From: Pseudomonadota bacterium
GTDB lineage: Bacteria > Pseudomonadota > Alphaproteobacteria > Acetobacterales > Acetobacteraceae
Direction: 5' to 3'
Assembly: GCA_021801255.1 (NCBI GenBank)
Contig: JAJYYH010000037.1
Location: forward strand, 1-64,000
Length of the DNA stretch: 64,000 nucleotides
Numbering within the stretch: position 1 is the stretch's first letter; every line of letters starts with the position of its first letter. Below are positions 42,704 to 53,761 of this stretch, one piece after another. Under the pieces are notes generated by a model. It made no database searches, was not told the origin of the DNA, and saw only the letters and a program-made list of their open reading frames with translations. Position numbers and translations under genes: made by a program.

Positions 42704-43615
42704 GTGCGCCTTGCCTTCATGGGCAGCGCGGCCTTCGCTGCTCCGGCGCTCGTGGCGCTCGTTGCCGCCGGGCACGAAATTGCCGCGGTCTATTGCCAGC
42801 AACCCCGCCCGGCGGGGCGCGGCCAGAAACCCCGCCTAGCGCCCCTCCACGCCCGGGCAGCGGCGCTCGGCCTTGCCGTGCGCACCCCGGCGACCCTTCG
42901 CGACGCCACCGAGGCCGCCGCGTTCGCCGCCCTCGACCTCGATGCCGCGGTGGTCGCGGCTTATGGCCTGTTGCTGCCCCGCGCCTTTCTCGATGCCCCA
43001 CGGCGTGGCTGCCTCAACATCCATGCCAGCCTCTTGCCGCGCTGGCGCGGCGCCGCACCGATCCAGGCGGCGATCCTCGCCGGCGATGCCGAGACCGGGG
43101 TGACCATCATGCGGATGACGGCCGGGCTCGATACCGGCCCGATCCTGCTCCAGGAAGCGGTGCCGATCACCGAGGACACCACCGCGGCCGCGCTGCACGA
43201 TACGCTCGCGGCACTCGGCGCGCGCCTGATCGTCCGCGCCCTGGCGGAAAATCCCCCGCCCCGCGAACAGCCGGCGGGCGCGACCTATGCCGCAAAACTC
43301 AGTCGCGGCGATGGCGTGATCGACTGGACCCGCCCGGCCCACAAGATCGCGCGCCGGATCCGCGCGCTGAACCCCTGGCCGGGCACTTTTACCCGCGATC
43401 GCGGAGAAATTCTGAAAATCCTCGCCGCGCGCGTCGTTGATCATCCGCCCGGACGCTCCGGCGCCGCCGGTGAAGTGATGGACGAGGCCCTCGACATCGC
43501 CTGCGGCGAAGGCTGGCTCCGCCCGCTCACGGTGCAACTGGCCGGACGCGGGGCGCTCGCCACGGCCGATTTCCTGCGCGGCCACCCGATCCCGCCCGGC
43601 CTCCGGCTCGGCTGA
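42704..43615 (+). CDS. fmt: Methionyl-tRNA formyltransferase
   Basis: A 303-residue enzyme formylating initiator Met-tRNA. It starts with GTG at 42704 (MRLAFMGSAAFAAPAL). Conserved: LLPRAFLDAPRRGCLNIHASLLPRWRGAAPIQAAILAGD, carrying the catalytic Asn-His-Asp set (NIHAS, then TGVTIMRMTAGLDTGPIL). The C-terminal domain includes RIRALNPWPGTF. Its stop overlaps the truA start. Confidence 0.94.
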   Translation: MRLAFMGSAAFAAPALVALVAAGHEIAAVYCQQPRPAGRGQKPRLAPLHARAAALGLAVRTPATLRDATEAAAFAALDLDAAVVAAYGLLLPRAFLDAPRRGCLNIHASLLPRWRGAAPIQAAILAGDAETGVTIMRMTAGLDTGPILLQEAVPITEDTTAAALHDTLAALGARLIVRALAENPPPREQPAGATYAAKLSRGDGVIDWTRPAHKIARRIRALNPWPGTFTRDRGEILKILAARVVDHPPGRSGAAGEVMDEALDIACGEGWLRPLTVQLAGRGALATADFLRGHPIPPGLRLG

Positions 43616-44406
43616 TGGTCCCGCCCTCGCGCGGCTTCGCGCTGCGGATGGAATACGACGGCACGCCCTTCGTCGGCTGGCAGCGCCAGCAAAACGGCGT
43701 CTCGGTCCAGGAAGTCCTTGAAAATGCGGCGCAAAACCTCGCCGGGGAACACCCGGTTACGAGCATCGTCGCTGGGCGCACCGATGCCGGGGTGCATGCC
43801 GCCGGCCAGGTGGTCGGGCTCATGATCGCGACCGATCTGGCGGCCGAGCGCCTCGCCAGCGCGCTCAATTTCCATCTCAAGCCGCATCCCGTCGTGGTGC
43901 TCGCCGCCCGTCCGGCCCCGCCCGGCTGGAGCGCCCGGTTTTCGGCGATCAAGCGGATCTATCGCTACACCATCCTCAACCGCCCCGCCCGCCCTGCGCT
44001 GGCCGCCGGGCGGGTCTGGCATGTGCCCAAGCCGCTTGATGCCGAGGCGATGCACGAGGCGGCGCAAAGCCTGCGCGGGCGGCATGATTTTTCCTCGTTT
44101 CGCGCCAGCGCCTGCCAAGCCAAGTCTCCGCTCCGCACACTCGATCGGCTGGATGTCGCGCGAACTGGCGAGGAAAAAATCGAAATCACCGCCGTCGCGC
44201 GGAGCTTTCTCCATCATCAGGTGCGCAACATGGTCGGCACGCTCAAACTGGTGGGCGAAGGCCGCTGGACGGTGGTCGATGTCGCCCGCGCGCTCGCCGC
44301 CCGCGACCGCGCGAGCGCCGGCCCGACCGCGCCCCCCGAGGGGCTTTGCCTGATCGCCGTGCGCTATCCCGAGGCGCTGGACCCGTTCAGGTCAGCAGAT
44401 CGCTGA
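43615..44406 (+). CDS. truA: tRNA pseudouridine synthase A
   Basis: A 263-residue enzyme forming pseudouridine at tRNA positions 38-40. The catalytic Asp is in GRTDAGVHAAGQV; further motifs are EYDGTPFVGWQRQQNG, SARFSAIKRIYRYTI and RSFLHHQVRNMVGTL. It overlaps fmt by one base and its 3' end overlaps that of the convergent membrane protein gene by 20 bases. Confidence 0.94.
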   Translation: MVPPSRGFALRMEYDGTPFVGWQRQQNGVSVQEVLENAAQNLAGEHPVTSIVAGRTDAGVHAAGQVVGLMIATDLAAERLASALNFHLKPHPVVVLAARPAPPGWSARFSAIKRIYRYTILNRPARPALAAGRVWHVPKPLDAEAMHEAAQSLRGRHDFSSFRASACQAKSPLRTLDRLDVARTGEEKIEITAVARSFLHHQVRNMVGTLKLVGEGRWTVVDVARALAARDRASAGPTAPPEGLCLIAVRYPEALDPFRSADR

Positions 44407-44953
44407 GCCCGGCCAGCGCCACGCCGATGGCGAGGTCGAGCAGGGTGAAAAGCGCGGCCGGCACGGCACCGATTTCGAGGGCGAGGCGCGTCGCATGCCA
44501 TTCCAGCCAGATCGCCCAGCCGAAGGCGACGAGAGCGGCGGTCTGCTGGACAATCCCCGGCAGGCCGAGCACCTCGGGCAGCGCGCCGAGGGTGAGCAGC
44601 ACGTACTGCGCGAAATTACACCAGTTCCACACCGTGATGTAGCGCGGCCAGAGTGGCGCGCGGCCGAGAAATGCCACCAGCGGGCGCGAGAGCAGCGCGA
44701 ATCCCGCCCAGCCCACGGCATAGCCGAGGAGATCGAGCGTCAGCGCGTGCCCGGGCCTGGGCGGTAAGCCGGCGAGCGTCCAATCCAGCAGGCGGAGCAG
44801 GGCGAAGAGCGGCAGGCAGAGCAGGGCCGCGAGAAAACTCCGCCGCGCGCCCTCCATCCCCTGCTCGATGCGGGTCATCGCCTCGGCCCGGCCAGCGGCA
44901 AGCAGGGCGGCCACCCGCAGCCCCGAGGCGAGGGCGGCAATCGCCGGGTTCAT
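44387..44953 (-). CDS. Unknown integral membrane protein behind dapE
   Basis: A 188-residue hydrophobic protein with about five membrane segments (AALLCLPLFALLRLLDW, LDLLGYAVGWAGFALL, WNWCNFAQYVLLTLGAL, AALVAFGWAIWLEW, ALFTLLDLAIGVALAGL). I recognise similar proteins only as uncharacterised membrane proteins found near dapE in alphaproteobacteria. It starts ten bases after the dapE stop, so cotranscription with dapD-dapE is likely. No catalytic motif is seen. Confidence 0.75.
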   Translation of the reverse strand: MNPAIAALASGLRVAALLAAGRAEAMTRIEQGMEGARRSFLAALLCLPLFALLRLLDWTLAGLPPRPGHALTLDLLGYAVGWAGFALLSRPLVAFLGRAPLWPRYITVWNWCNFAQYVLLTLGALPEVLGLPGIVQQTAALVAFGWAIWLEWHATRLALEIGAVPAALFTLLDLAIGVALAGLSDLLT

Positions 44954-44963
44954 GGCGCCGGGC

Positions 44964-46115
44964 TCATGACGCGAGAAAGGCCGCGAGCAGCCGGGCATAG
45001 ACCCGCTTGAGGCGCCACAGATCGGCGATCTCCACCCGCTCATCGGCCTGGTGCATGGTCAGGCCGACCAGGCCAAACTCGGCCACCGGGCAATAGCGCG
45101 CGATGAAGCGGGCATCCGAGGTGCCGCCGCCGGTGGCGCGCGCCGGTGCGCCGCCACATTCCGCGGCAATCGCTGCCTCGAGCGCGGCGACGCCAGCGCT
45201 TTGCGCGGGATCGGTCAAGAACGCCTCGCCGCTGATCTCGGGCACCAGATCGAACCGCGCCGCGTGGCGGGCGAGCGTCGCGCGGAGCCAGGCCGCGAGA
45301 TCGTCGCCCCGATGCAGATCGTTGAAGCGGATATTGAGCCGCGCGCTGGCCCGCGCCGGGATCAGATTGCGCGCCGGGTTGGCGATATCGATGCTGGTGA
45401 TTTGCAGGGAAGACGGCTCAAAATGGGCGCTGCCGGCATCGAGGGGCGCGGCGATCAGGGCGGCGAGCGCCCGCACCAGACGGTGCGCGGGGTTATCGGC
45501 GTGGTCGGGATAGGCGACGTGGCCCTGCGTGCCATGCACGGTGATTGCGACGTTGAGACTGCCGCGCCGGCCGATCTTGACGGTATCGCCGAGGCGGGCC
45601 TGGTTGGTGGGCTCGCCAACGACGCAGAAATCGGGGATCTCGCCGCGCTCGGCGAGAAATTCCAGCACCCGCGCGGTGCCGTCGCGCGCCATCCCCTCCT
45701 CGTCGCCGGTGATCAGGAGGCTGATCGAGCCGCGCCGGCGCAAAACCTCGGCCTGGCCCGGCTGCCCGAGATGATCGGCGCAGGCCGCAACGAACGCCGC
45801 GATCGCGCCCTTCATATCGACCGCGCCACGGCCGATCAGCGTGCCGCCACGGATAACCGCCGCGAAGGGATCGACCGACCACGGCGCCTCGCCTGCCGGC
45901 ACCACATCGGTATGCCCGGCGAAGCAGAGATGCGGCGATGTTGTGCCGATCCGCGCATGGAGGTTCGCGATGCCGCCCGAAGGCAGTCGGGTGAGGGTAA
46001 AACCGAGCGGTTGGAGCGCCGCCTCCAGCACGGCTTGCGCCCCGGCATCGGCGGGCGTCACCGAGGCGCAGCGGATCAGCGCCTGGGCGAGCGGGATGGG
46101 ATCGGCGCCGTTCAA
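44964..46115 (-). CDS. dapE: Succinyl-diaminopimelate desuccinylase, TTG start
   Basis: A 383-residue M20 metallopeptidase-fold enzyme of lysine/peptidoglycan precursor synthesis. Metal sites: [41 protein letters not shown] and a late His in [15 protein letters not shown]. No ATG lies before the conserved start; TTG at 46115 overlaps the dapD stop as TTGA and gives (M)[20 protein letters not shown], the usual N-terminus. The longer open frame upstream is dapD read out of frame. Confidence 0.92.
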   Translation of the reverse strand: MNGADPIPLAQALIRCASVTPADAGAQAVLEAALQPLGFTLTRLPSGGIANLHARIGTTSPHLCFAGHTDVVPAGEAPWSVDPFAAVIRGGTLIGRGAVDMKGAIAAFVAACADHLGQPGQAEVLRRRGSISLLITGDEEGMARDGTARVLEFLAERGEIPDFCVVGEPTNQARLGDTVKIGRRGSLNVAITVHGTQGHVAYPDHADNPAHRLVRALAALIAAPLDAGSAHFEPSSLQITSIDIANPARNLIPARASARLNIRFNDLHRGDDLAAWLRATLARHAARFDLVPEISGEAFLTDPAQSAGVAALEAAIAAECGGAPARATGGGTSDARFIARYCPVAEFGLVGLTMHQADERVEIADLWRLKRVYARLLAAFLAS

Positions 46116-46951
46116 TCGCGCAGCAATTCGTTGATCGCGGTCTTGCCACGGGTGCGCGCGTCCACGCGCTTGACGATCACCGCGCAGGCGAGCGAGGGAC
46201 CGGGCGTGCCGTCGGGCAGCGCTTTGCCGGGAAGCGCTCCGGGCACCACCACCGAATAAGGCGGCACACGGCCGAGAAACACCTCGCCCGTGGCGCGGTC
46301 GATGATTTTCGTCGAGGCGCCAAGGAAAACCCCCATGGCGAGCACGCTGCCGCGCTCGACGATGACGCCCTCGGCGACCTCGGAGCGCGCGCCGATGAAG
46401 CAATCGTCCTCGATGATCACGGGGCTCGCCTGCAAGGGTTCGAGCACGCCGCCGATGCCGACGCCGCCGCTGATATGGCAATGGGCGCCGATCTGGGCGC
46501 AGCTTCCGACCGTCGCCCAGGTATCGATCATGGTGCCGCGCCCGACATGGGCGCCGACATTGACGAAACACGGCATCAGCACGACGCCCTCCGCGATATG
46601 GGCGGAACGCCGCACCACCGCGCCGGGAACGGCACGAAACCCGGCCGCGGCGAAGCGGGCCTCGTCCCAGCCCACGGTCTTGAGCGGCACCTTGTCATAG
46701 ACCGGCGCCCCGGCGGCGCCGGCAAGCGGGCGCGAATCGCTGATGCGAAACGACAGCAGCACCGCTTTCTTGAGCCATTCATGGACAATCCAGCCGCCCT
46801 CGCCGGGGGCCGCGACGCGGAGCGTCCCGGCATCGAGGGCGCTGAGCGCGTCCTCCACCGCCGCGCGCGCCGCCCCGGTGGTGGCCGGCGAAAGCGTCTC
46901 GCGCGCCTCCCAGAGTTCCTCGATCCGCGAGCGAAGCGCCGCAACCGTCAT
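46112..46951 (-). CDS. dapD: Tetrahydrodipicolinate N-succinyltransferase
   Basis: A 279-residue left-handed beta-helix transferase using succinyl-CoA. Hexapeptide-repeat region: [37 protein letters not shown], then [35 protein letters not shown] 46951 gives the typical MxxLxxxIExLWExR start; the frame is open upstream. dapE and a membrane protein gene follow on the same strand. Confidence 0.94.
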   Translation of the reverse strand: MTVAALRSRIEELWEARETLSPATTGAARAAVEDALSALDAGTLRVAAPGEGGWIVHEWLKKAVLLSFRISDSRPLAGAAGAPVYDKVPLKTVGWDEARFAAAGFRAVPGAVVRRSAHIAEGVVLMPCFVNVGAHVGRGTMIDTWATVGSCAQIGAHCHISGGVGIGGVLEPLQASPVIIEDDCFIGARSEVAEGVIVERGSVLAMGVFLGASTKIIDRATGEVFLGRVPPYSVVVPGALPGKALPDGTPGPSLACAVIVKRVDARTRGKTAINELLRD

Positions 46952-47121
46952 CGCTGTCCGTACCCCTATTTGGCCGGCCGAGCGGCCGGAAATCATGTGG
47001 CACGACCATGCGGTGAGGCTCCGGCGCTGTCAACGCAGGCGCGCGCCCCATCGCACGATCTGGTAACGCCGGATTCACAGTTACCGTGGCTCAATGTCAC
47101 AGCAGGTTCAGGCGAGCACGA

Positions 47122-48678
47122 ATGACCAAGCAGGATATGACCGAGGCCGGGGCAAGCGAGGCCAAAATGGCGCTGGCACCCCCCGCCTTGCCTAAAAACG
47201 CGACGGACGGCGCCGCGCTTGCCGCGGCCTCCAGGGATCGCCCGGGCGACGAGATCGCGGACCTCGAACGGCTCCGCGCCGTCCTCTTCGACAGCCGCCA
47301 GCGCTGGCGTGAATTCGCGGCGCTCGCCTGCGATTTCGTTTTCGAGACCGACCATGAGGGGTGCTTCAGCTTCGCCGGCCCCGAGTTGGCGCTGGGCTGG
47401 CCGGCGGCGGCATTGATCGGGCGGCGCGCGCGCGATCTACTGGGCTTTTCCGGCGAGGATGGGTTCGACCCCTTCCTGCCCGCGGGTGCCGGGCGCAATC
47501 GCCGGGTCTGGCTGCGCCGCGCCGATGGGAAAGCCGCCTGTGTGCGGCTTTCCACCGCGCCGCTCACCGATGAAGCGGGCGCGGTGATCGGGCTGCGCGG
47601 GGCGGCGCTCGAGATCACCCACGAGGACGCCGAGCAGAGCAAAATCGCCACGGTTCTGCGCCGCAGCCAGACGATCAACCAGATTGTCTCCGAAATCAGC
47701 CAGGAAACCATGGCGACCCGCATGGCGCATGCCGGGCTCGCCGGCCTCACCCGCGCGCTCGGCGCCAAGGGCGGCGCGGTGATCGCGCTCAGGCGCCTCG
47801 CCACGGAATGGCGCGACGAGCCGGTGCGCCATCAGAGCGGCGAAGTTCCCGAAGCCCTGGCCGAGATCGCCCTCGAACATCTCTGCCGTCCGCAATTCAA
47901 CCCCGTCCCGCCAGCGGCCGCCGCGCCGCACGCGCAGAGCCTCGCCGGGCCGCAGGCGGTGCCGGGGCCGGGAGGCATAAAATTGCTGCTCACGCCGGTC
48001 CTCGCCCGACTCGGCAGCCACGCCACCTTGCTGCTCTGGCGCGGCGCCGAGGCGCGTCTGTTCGATCACGAGGACCGCGAGATCGTCGCCGGCGTCACCG
48101 GCATCCTGCGCCTGATCCTGGAGCAGGAAGCGATCCAGGCGGAGATGGCGCGCGAGGCCCGCAGCGACCCGCTGACCGGGCTGCTCAACCGCCGCGCCTT
48201 CGTCGAGGAGGTGGAGCGCCGCATCGACCGGCTCGACCGCGAGCAACTGCCGGGCTCGCTGGTCTTCATCGATATCGACCGTTTCAAATCGATCAATGAC
48301 CGGCTCGGCCACGCCGCCGGCGACGAGGCGCTGACCATCATCACCGGGCTGCTGCGCCGGACCGTCCGCCCGAGCGATGTCGTGGCGCGGCTCGGTGGCG
48401 ATGAATTCGCCCTCTGGCTCGACGGCGCCGATGAATTCACCTCCTCGGAGCGCGCCGACACCCTGTCGCGGCGCGGCCCGCAGGAGCTGGCCCATCTCGC
48501 GCAGGGCGAGCCGCAGCCGATCTCGCTTTCGATCGGCATCGCCACGCGCTGGCCGAACAAGCCCTGTGACCTCGATACGCTGATGCAGCGCGCCGACGCC
48601 GCGATGTATGAGGTCAAACGCACCGGGCGCGGCCACTGGCTGGTGGCGCGGCCGCCCGCATCCCCCGGAGCCCCGTGA
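47122..48678 (+). CDS. PAS-GAF-like diguanylate cyclase
   Basis: A 518-residue cytoplasmic protein. PAS-like domain at about 60-180 (EFAALACDFVFETDHEGCFSFAG); GAF-like region at about 190-340; GGDEF domain to the end with DPLTGLLNRRAF, FIDIDRFKSINDRLGH and an intact LGGDEF. RPSD five residues before GGDEF fits the inhibitory I-site. It should make cyclic di-GMP and be inhibited by it. The stop overlaps the start of the DUF2336 gene. It is divergent from dapD. Confidence 0.88.
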   Translation: MTKQDMTEAGASEAKMALAPPALPKNATDGAALAAASRDRPGDEIADLERLRAVLFDSRQRWREFAALACDFVFETDHEGCFSFAGPELALGWPAAALIGRRARDLLGFSGEDGFDPFLPAGAGRNRRVWLRRADGKAACVRLSTAPLTDEAGAVIGLRGAALEITHEDAEQSKIATVLRRSQTINQIVSEISQETMATRMAHAGLAGLTRALGAKGGAVIALRRLATEWRDEPVRHQSGEVPEALAEIALEHLCRPQFNPVPPAAAAPHAQSLAGPQAVPGPGGIKLLLTPVLARLGSHATLLLWRGAEARLFDHEDREIVAGVTGILRLILEQEAIQAEMAREARSDPLTGLLNRRAFVEEVERRIDRLDREQLPGSLVFIDIDRFKSINDRLGHAAGDEALTIITGLLRRTVRPSDVVARLGGDEFALWLDGADEFTSSERADTLSRRGPQELAHLAQGEPQPISLSIGIATRWPNKPCDLDTLMQRADAAMYEVKRTGRGHWLVARPPASPGAP

Positions 48679-49925
48679 TGTCCGCGATCGCCCCAGCCCC
48701 AGCCCCCGGCCCGGATCCCGCCGTCCCCGCCGACGAGGCGACGCGGGTGCGGCTCGGCGCCAGCCGCGGCACGCCGGGCGTGGTGCTGCAGCGGCTCGCC
48801 AGGGATCCCTCGATCACCGTGCGGGCCGCGGTGGCGCTGAACCCGGCCACCCCGCCCGAAGCCGACCACCTGCTCATCGGTGATGACGACGAACGGGTGC
48901 GGGTGCTGCTGGCGCGCAAGCTCGCGACCTCGATGCCCACACTCGACGATGCGCAGCAGGAGCAGCTTTCGGCGCAGGCTTGCCAGACGCTTCTGCTGCT
49001 GGTCGCCGACGAGGCGGTCCGGGTGCGCGCCACCATCGCCGAGATGGTCAAGGATCTTCCCAACGTGTCGCCCGATCTCGCGCGCCGGCTGGCCGCCGAC
49101 CCGGCGATTTTGGTGAGCGCGCCGATCCTGCGTTTTTCGCCACTGCTCGAAACCAGCGATCTGCTCGCCCTGCTCGCCGACCCTCCCCACAGTGCCACGG
49201 CAAGTTCGATCGCGCGGCGTGCCTTCGTCGCCCCCGAGGTCGCCGAGGCGATCGCTGCGAGTACTGATAACGCCGCGATCCAGATTTTACTGGAGAACCC
49301 ACAAGCCCAGATCCGCGAGGCGACGCTCGACGCCCTGATCCGCCGCGCGAGCGCCCAGCCCCGCTGGCACGCGCCCCTGGTGCACCGCCCGACGCTAACG
49401 CCGAAAGCCGCCCATGCGCTCGCCGAGATCATCGCCGCCGATCTGATTGAGGAATTGTCCCGCCGTGCCGATCTGCCGCCCGAGACCGTCGCCGCGCTGC
49501 GCCAGCGCCTCACGACACAACTCCGCGGCAAAACCCCCGAAGCGGCACCGCAAACGCGTGCGACGGCCGAAATCGAGGCGGAGATCGGCTGGGCCAGGCA
49601 GATCGAAGCAGCCGGCGGCCTGACCGAGGATGTCCTGCTGAAAGCGGCGCATGAGGGCAACGCGCCGCGCTGCATCGCCCTGCTCGCGGTCGCGGCGGAT
49701 GTGCCGGCGGCGCTGATCACCCGCGCGTGCCGCCTGCGTCATCCCAAGGGCCTGGTGAGCCTGGTGTGGAAGGCCGGGTTTTCGATGCGCGCGGCGCAGT
49801 CGCTGCAAACCCTGCTGTGTCAAATCTCCCCCACGGCCCTGCTCCGCGAAGGCCCCGGCGGCGGTTTTCCGCTCGGGTCCGACGAAATGCGCTGGCAGAT
49901 CGAGTTCCTTGGCCAGCCGCAATAG
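48678..49925 (+). CDS. DUF2336 domain protein
   Basis: A 415-residue helical protein: GASRGTPGVVLQRLARDPSITVRAAVALNP, PPEADHLLIGDDDERVRVLLARKLA and AVRVRATIAEMVKDLPNVSPDLARRLAADPA are HEAT-like repeats typical of DUF2336, an alphaproteobacterial family of unknown role. The C-terminal third has GGLTEDVLLKAAHEG and LVWKAGFSMRAAQSLQ. It starts within the stop region of the diguanylate cyclase gene (TGATG), so the two proteins are probably made together; a scaffold or effector role is inferred. Confidence 0.82.
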   Translation: MSAIAPAPAPGPDPAVPADEATRVRLGASRGTPGVVLQRLARDPSITVRAAVALNPATPPEADHLLIGDDDERVRVLLARKLATSMPTLDDAQQEQLSAQACQTLLLLVADEAVRVRATIAEMVKDLPNVSPDLARRLAADPAILVSAPILRFSPLLETSDLLALLADPPHSATASSIARRAFVAPEVAEAIAASTDNAAIQILLENPQAQIREATLDALIRRASAQPRWHAPLVHRPTLTPKAAHALAEIIAADLIEELSRRADLPPETVAALRQRLTTQLRGKTPEAAPQTRATAEIEAEIGWARQIEAAGGLTEDVLLKAAHEGNAPRCIALLAVAADVPAALITRACRLRHPKGLVSLVWKAGFSMRAAQSLQTLLCQISPTALLREGPGGGFPLGSDEMRWQIEFLGQPQ

Positions 49926-49945
49926 CGCGCGGCCACCCAACCCCG

Positions 49946-50848
49946 CTACGCCCGGATCAGGGTGCCGATGCCGCCTTCGGTGAACAATTCCAGGAGACAT
50001 GCATGCGGCACCCGGCCATCGAGGATCACCGCACCCTGCACGCCGCCCTTGACCGCGGCGAGGCAGGTCTCGACCTTGGGGATCATGCCGCCGGAGATGG
50101 TGCCATCCCGGATCGCGGCGGCGCTGGCAGCGACATCGAGTTCGGCGATCGGGCGTTTTTCGGCATCCAGCACGCCGGGCACATCGGTCAGCATCAGCAG
50201 CCGGGTGGCGCCGAGGGCGGCGGCGATGGCGCCGGCCACAGTATCGGCATTGATATTGTAGGTCTGACCGTCAGCGCCGAGCCCGACGGGCGCGATCACC
50301 GGGATCAGCCCGGCCCCGGTGAGGGCATGCACCACCCGCACGTCGATCCGCTCGGGTTCGCCGACGAAGCCGAGATCGAGCGCCTGCTCGATATGGCTGC
50401 CGGGGTCGCGCCGGGTGCGGGTCAGCTTGCGGGCGCGGATCAGCCCGCCATCCTTGCCCGAGATACCAACGGCCAGCGCTCCGGCGGCGTTGATCAGCCC
50501 GGCCACCTGTTTGTTGACGGTGCCGGCGAGCACCATCTCGACGACCTCGACCATGGCGGCGTCGGTCACCCTGAGGCCATCGACGAAGCTCGATTGGATG
50601 GCGAGGCGCTTGAGCATGGCGTTGATCTGCGGCCCGCCGCCATGCACCACCACGGGATTGACCCCGACCTGCTTCAGAAGCGCGATATCGCGGCCGAACC
50701 CGGCCGCCAGGGCCTCCTCGCCCATCGCGTGGCCACCATATTTGACGACGATCGTCGCCCCGGCATAGCGTCGCAGAAAGGGCAGCGCATGCGCCAGAAT
50801 CCGCGCCTGCTCGGCCGCCGTGCCAACCCGCTCGGACCCGACGCTCAT
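49946..50848 (-). CDS. argB: Acetylglutamate kinase
   Basis: A 300-residue amino acid kinase for arginine synthesis: [33 protein letters not shown], and [30 protein letters not shown], then [14 protein letters not shown]. The ATG at 50848 begins [18 protein letters not shown]; the frame is open far upstream without ArgB sequence. Other arg genes are absent. It is convergent with the DUF2336 gene. Confidence 0.94.
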   Translation of the reverse strand: MSVGSERVGTAAEQARILAHALPFLRRYAGATIVVKYGGHAMGEEALAAGFGRDIALLKQVGVNPVVVHGGGPQINAMLKRLAIQSSFVDGLRVTDAAMVEVVEMVLAGTVNKQVAGLINAAGALAVGISGKDGGLIRARKLTRTRRDPGSHIEQALDLGFVGEPERIDVRVVHALTGAGLIPVIAPVGLGADGQTYNINADTVAGAIAAALGATRLLMLTDVPGVLDAEKRPIAELDVAASAAAIRDGTISGGMIPKVETCLAAVKGGVQGAVILDGRVPHACLLELFTEGGIGTLIRA

Positions 50849-51004
50849 GCCCTCACCCCGGTTTTGTCCACGCAAGCGGTGTTGCCATCGGCGCCCGGAC
50901 CGGTCAAGCGCCGCCTGGTGGGAGAATGGGGGCAGACGGCGGTGATTGCCCCTGGTAGAATAGAATGCCACAATTACAACAACCGCGAGAGAGGCCCGTC
51001 CGGC

Positions 51005-51466
51005 ATGAATGGAGCCGCATCGCTCACCCTGCGCCGCCGTTTCACCCATTGGTGCGAGGAGCGTGCCCGCTACGGCGATACCGACCGCCAGGGCCACGTC
51101 AACAACGCGGTGTTCGCGACCTTTTGCGAAAGCGGCCGGGTCGGCCTGTTCCACAGCGAAGACGCCCCCTTTGCCCCACCCGGCAGCGAGTTCGTCATCG
51201 TCCGCCTGACGCTCGATTTTCGCGCCGAGATCCATTGGCGCGATCGCATCGAGATCGGCACGGTCGTGGAAACTCTCGGCCGCGCGTCCTTCACCCTCGG
51301 TCAGGGGCTGTTCCGCGGCGAAACCTGTGTCGCGACGGCCGAGAGCGTGCTGGTTCTGATGGATCTCGCCTCGCGCCGGGCAACGCCCCTGCCGCCCGTG
51401 CTCCGCGCCCGCCTCGCAGCCCTCGCCAACCCGCCTCTGCCGGACATGCCGGGCGGCGCGGCCTGA
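51005..51466 (+). CDS. 4HBT-type acyl-CoA thioesterase
   Basis: A 153-residue hot-dog fold protein. [27 protein letters not shown] is the 4-hydroxybenzoyl-CoA thioesterase active-site motif with catalytic Asp; [31 protein letters not shown] follows the fold. It probably hydrolyses acyl-CoA; the substrate is unknown. It stands between argB (divergent) and a signalling gene. Start ATG 51005 is chosen as the nearest to the conserved region. Confidence 0.85.
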   Translation: MNGAASLTLRRRFTHWCEERARYGDTDRQGHVNNAVFATFCESGRVGLFHSEDAPFAPPGSEFVIVRLTLDFRAEIHWRDRIEIGTVVETLGRASFTLGQGLFRGETCVATAESVLVLMDLASRRATPLPPVLRARLAALANPPLPDMPGGAA

Positions 51467-51613
51467 CCATGCCATGGCAGGCCAGGGCAATCGGCGGGGG
51501 CGGCGCGGGCGTTCCATCTCGTTCAACGAATTCTTTATCATTCCCTGTCTCAATGCTTGACGCTCAAGCCCCGGCATGTGGATGAAGCGGGGCGGGGGAA
51601 CGCAAAAGGCGCC

Positions 51614-53761
51614 ATGACCCTAATCGCCATCCTTGATGACCGGGTGACCAACCGGAATATCTTCTCTCGCCTCGCGGCATCACTGGAGGCGGGGGTGGAG
51701 GTGCGCGCGTTTGGCGACCCGCGCGAGGCGCTCGCTGTGCTCGCCCTGCACGAGCCCGATCTCGTCATCACCGATTTCAAGATGCCGCACATGGATGGGG
51801 CGGATTTCACCCGCCATTTCCGTGCCTTGCCGGGGGCAGCGGATATTCCCGTGATCGTCATCACGGTCTATGAGGATCGCGGCTTCCGCCTGCGCGCGCT
51901 GGAAGCCGGCGCCACCGACTTTCTGCAAAGTCCGGTCGATCACCAGGAATTCCTCACCCGTGCCCGCAACCTGCTCAAGCTCAGCAAGCACCAGCGGCTG
52001 ATCAGGAGCCGCGCCCTTTCGCTCGAGCATGAGCTCGCGGAAAGCGAGCAGTCACGCGCCGCCCTGCTGCGCGACAGCCGCGAGCGGCTCGCCCAGGTGA
52101 TCGACACCGTCCCCGCGCTGGTCAGCGCCACCGATGACCACGGCGTCTATATCTTCGTCAACGCCCATCTCGCGCAGTTCGCCGGCGTCGATGCGGCGCA
52201 GGTGATCGGCCAGGACGCGCACAGCACCTTCGGCGCCGACTACGCCGCGCGCAGCCAGGCGCTCGACCGGCTGGTCTTCGAATCCGGCGCGGCACTGCCC
52301 GCCTATGAGGAAGAAATCCTCGACCACAGCGGCGCGCCGCATGTTTTTCTCACCACCAAAGCGCCGCTCCACGATGCCGCCCACAAGGTGGTAAGCGTGC
52401 TGACCTCGGCGCTCGACATCACCGAGCGCAAGCAGGCGGAAAGCCAGCTCCGCCACATCGCCCATCATGATCCCCTCACCCGGCTGCCCAACCGGCTTCT
52501 GCTGCAGCAACGCCTGCAGCGCGAGCTGGCGCGCAACCGACGCGGCGGGCGGATGTTCGCGCTGCACTTCATCGATCTCGACCGCTTCAAGGACATCAAC
52601 GACGTACTCGGCCATCAGCTCGGCGATCAGTTGCTTCTGGCGGTCGCCGGGCGGCTGAGCAACACCGTGCGCGAGGGCGACACGGTGGCGCGGCTCGGCG
52701 GCGATGAATTCGCCATCCTCCAGGTCGAGACCCAAGAGACCGAGGAAGCCGCGGCGCTGGCCCGCCACGCCATCGCGAGCATCGCTCAGCCCTTCGGCAT
52801 CGATGGGCAGACGCTCGGCGTCTCCGCCAGTATCGGCATCACGCTCTATCCGACCGACGGCACCGGGCTCGACGAATTGCTGCGCAACGCCGATCTCGCG
52901 ATGTATCGCGCCAAGGCCGAGGGCGGCGGCGCCTATCGCTTCTATCAGGCCGACATGAACCGGAGCGCGCGCGAGACCCTGCGGCTCGACGCCGATTTGC
53001 GCCAGGGCATTGCGCAGCAGGAATTCGTGCTCCACTTCCAGCCGCAGGTGAGCATGCGCACCGGCGCGATTGTCGGCGTTGAGGCTCTGCTGCGCTGGCA
53101 GCGCCCCGGAATCGGGTTGGTGAAACCCATGGATTTTCTGCCGCTCGCCGAGGAAAACGGCCTGATCGTGCCGATCAACGCCTGGGTGCTGCTGGAGGCC
53201 TGCCGCCAGGCGGTGGCGTGGCGTCGGGCGGGGCTGCCGCCGCTCCGCTGCGCGGTCAACCTCTCGCCGGTGCAATTCCGCCGCCAGGACGTGCTCGCCC
53301 TGGTCACCGAAGCGCTCGCGGAGACCGGGCTCGACGCCGATATTCTGGAGTTGGAGCTGACCGAGACCATCCTGATGGAGGATACCGAGGCATCGACCCG
53401 CACGCTGCGCGCGCTGCGCGCGCTGGGCGTGAGCCTCGCCATCGATGATTTTGGCACCGGCTACTCCTCGCTCAGCTACGTCAAGAATTTCCCGGTCAAT
53501 CGGCTCAAAATCGACCAGTCCTTCATCCGCACCCTGAAATCCGACCCGAGCGATACCGCGATCGTGCGCGCGATCATCGGGCTCGGCCACAGCCTCCGGC
53601 TCGCGCTGGTGGCCGAAGGGGTGGAAACCATGGAGCAGTTCACCCAACTCGCCGCTGAGGGCTGCGACGATGCGCAAGGCTACCTGTTCGGCCCACCACT
53701 TACGGCCACCGATTTCGAGGCGCTGATGCGACAGGGCCATGCCTTACCGTTCGTCGCCTGA
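51614..53761 (+). CDS. REC-PAS-GGDEF-EAL cyclic di-GMP protein
   Basis: A 715-residue response regulator. REC domain 1-125 with acceptor Asp54 ([12 protein letters not shown]); coiled linker; PAS at about 160-280 ([30 protein letters not shown]); GGDEF at about 290-450 with intact LGGDEF; EAL at about 465-705 with [18 protein letters not shown] and [14 protein letters not shown]. Both catalytic motifs look intact, so it could make or break cyclic di-GMP under phosphorylation control. The RpfC-like kinase encoded 87 bases later is the obvious partner. Confidence 0.9.
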   Translation: MTLIAILDDRVTNRNIFSRLAASLEAGVEVRAFGDPREALAVLALHEPDLVITDFKMPHMDGADFTRHFRALPGAADIPVIVITVYEDRGFRLRALEAGATDFLQSPVDHQEFLTRARNLLKLSKHQRLIRSRALSLEHELAESEQSRAALLRDSRERLAQVIDTVPALVSATDDHGVYIFVNAHLAQFAGVDAAQVIGQDAHSTFGADYAARSQALDRLVFESGAALPAYEEEILDHSGAPHVFLTTKAPLHDAAHKVVSVLTSALDITERKQAESQLRHIAHHDPLTRLPNRLLLQQRLQRELARNRRGGRMFALHFIDLDRFKDINDVLGHQLGDQLLLAVAGRLSNTVREGDTVARLGGDEFAILQVETQETEEAAALARHAIASIAQPFGIDGQTLGVSASIGITLYPTDGTGLDELLRNADLAMYRAKAEGGGAYRFYQADMNRSARETLRLDADLRQGIAQQEFVLHFQPQVSMRTGAIVGVEALLRWQRPGIGLVKPMDFLPLAEENGLIVPINAWVLLEACRQAVAWRRAGLPPLRCAVNLSPVQFRRQDVLALVTEALAETGLDADILELELTETILMEDTEASTRTLRALRALGVSLAIDDFGTGYSSLSYVKNFPVNRLKIDQSFIRTLKSDPSDTAIVRAIIGLGHSLRLALVAEGVETMEQFTQLAAEGCDDAQGYLFGPPLTATDFEALMRQGHALPFVA

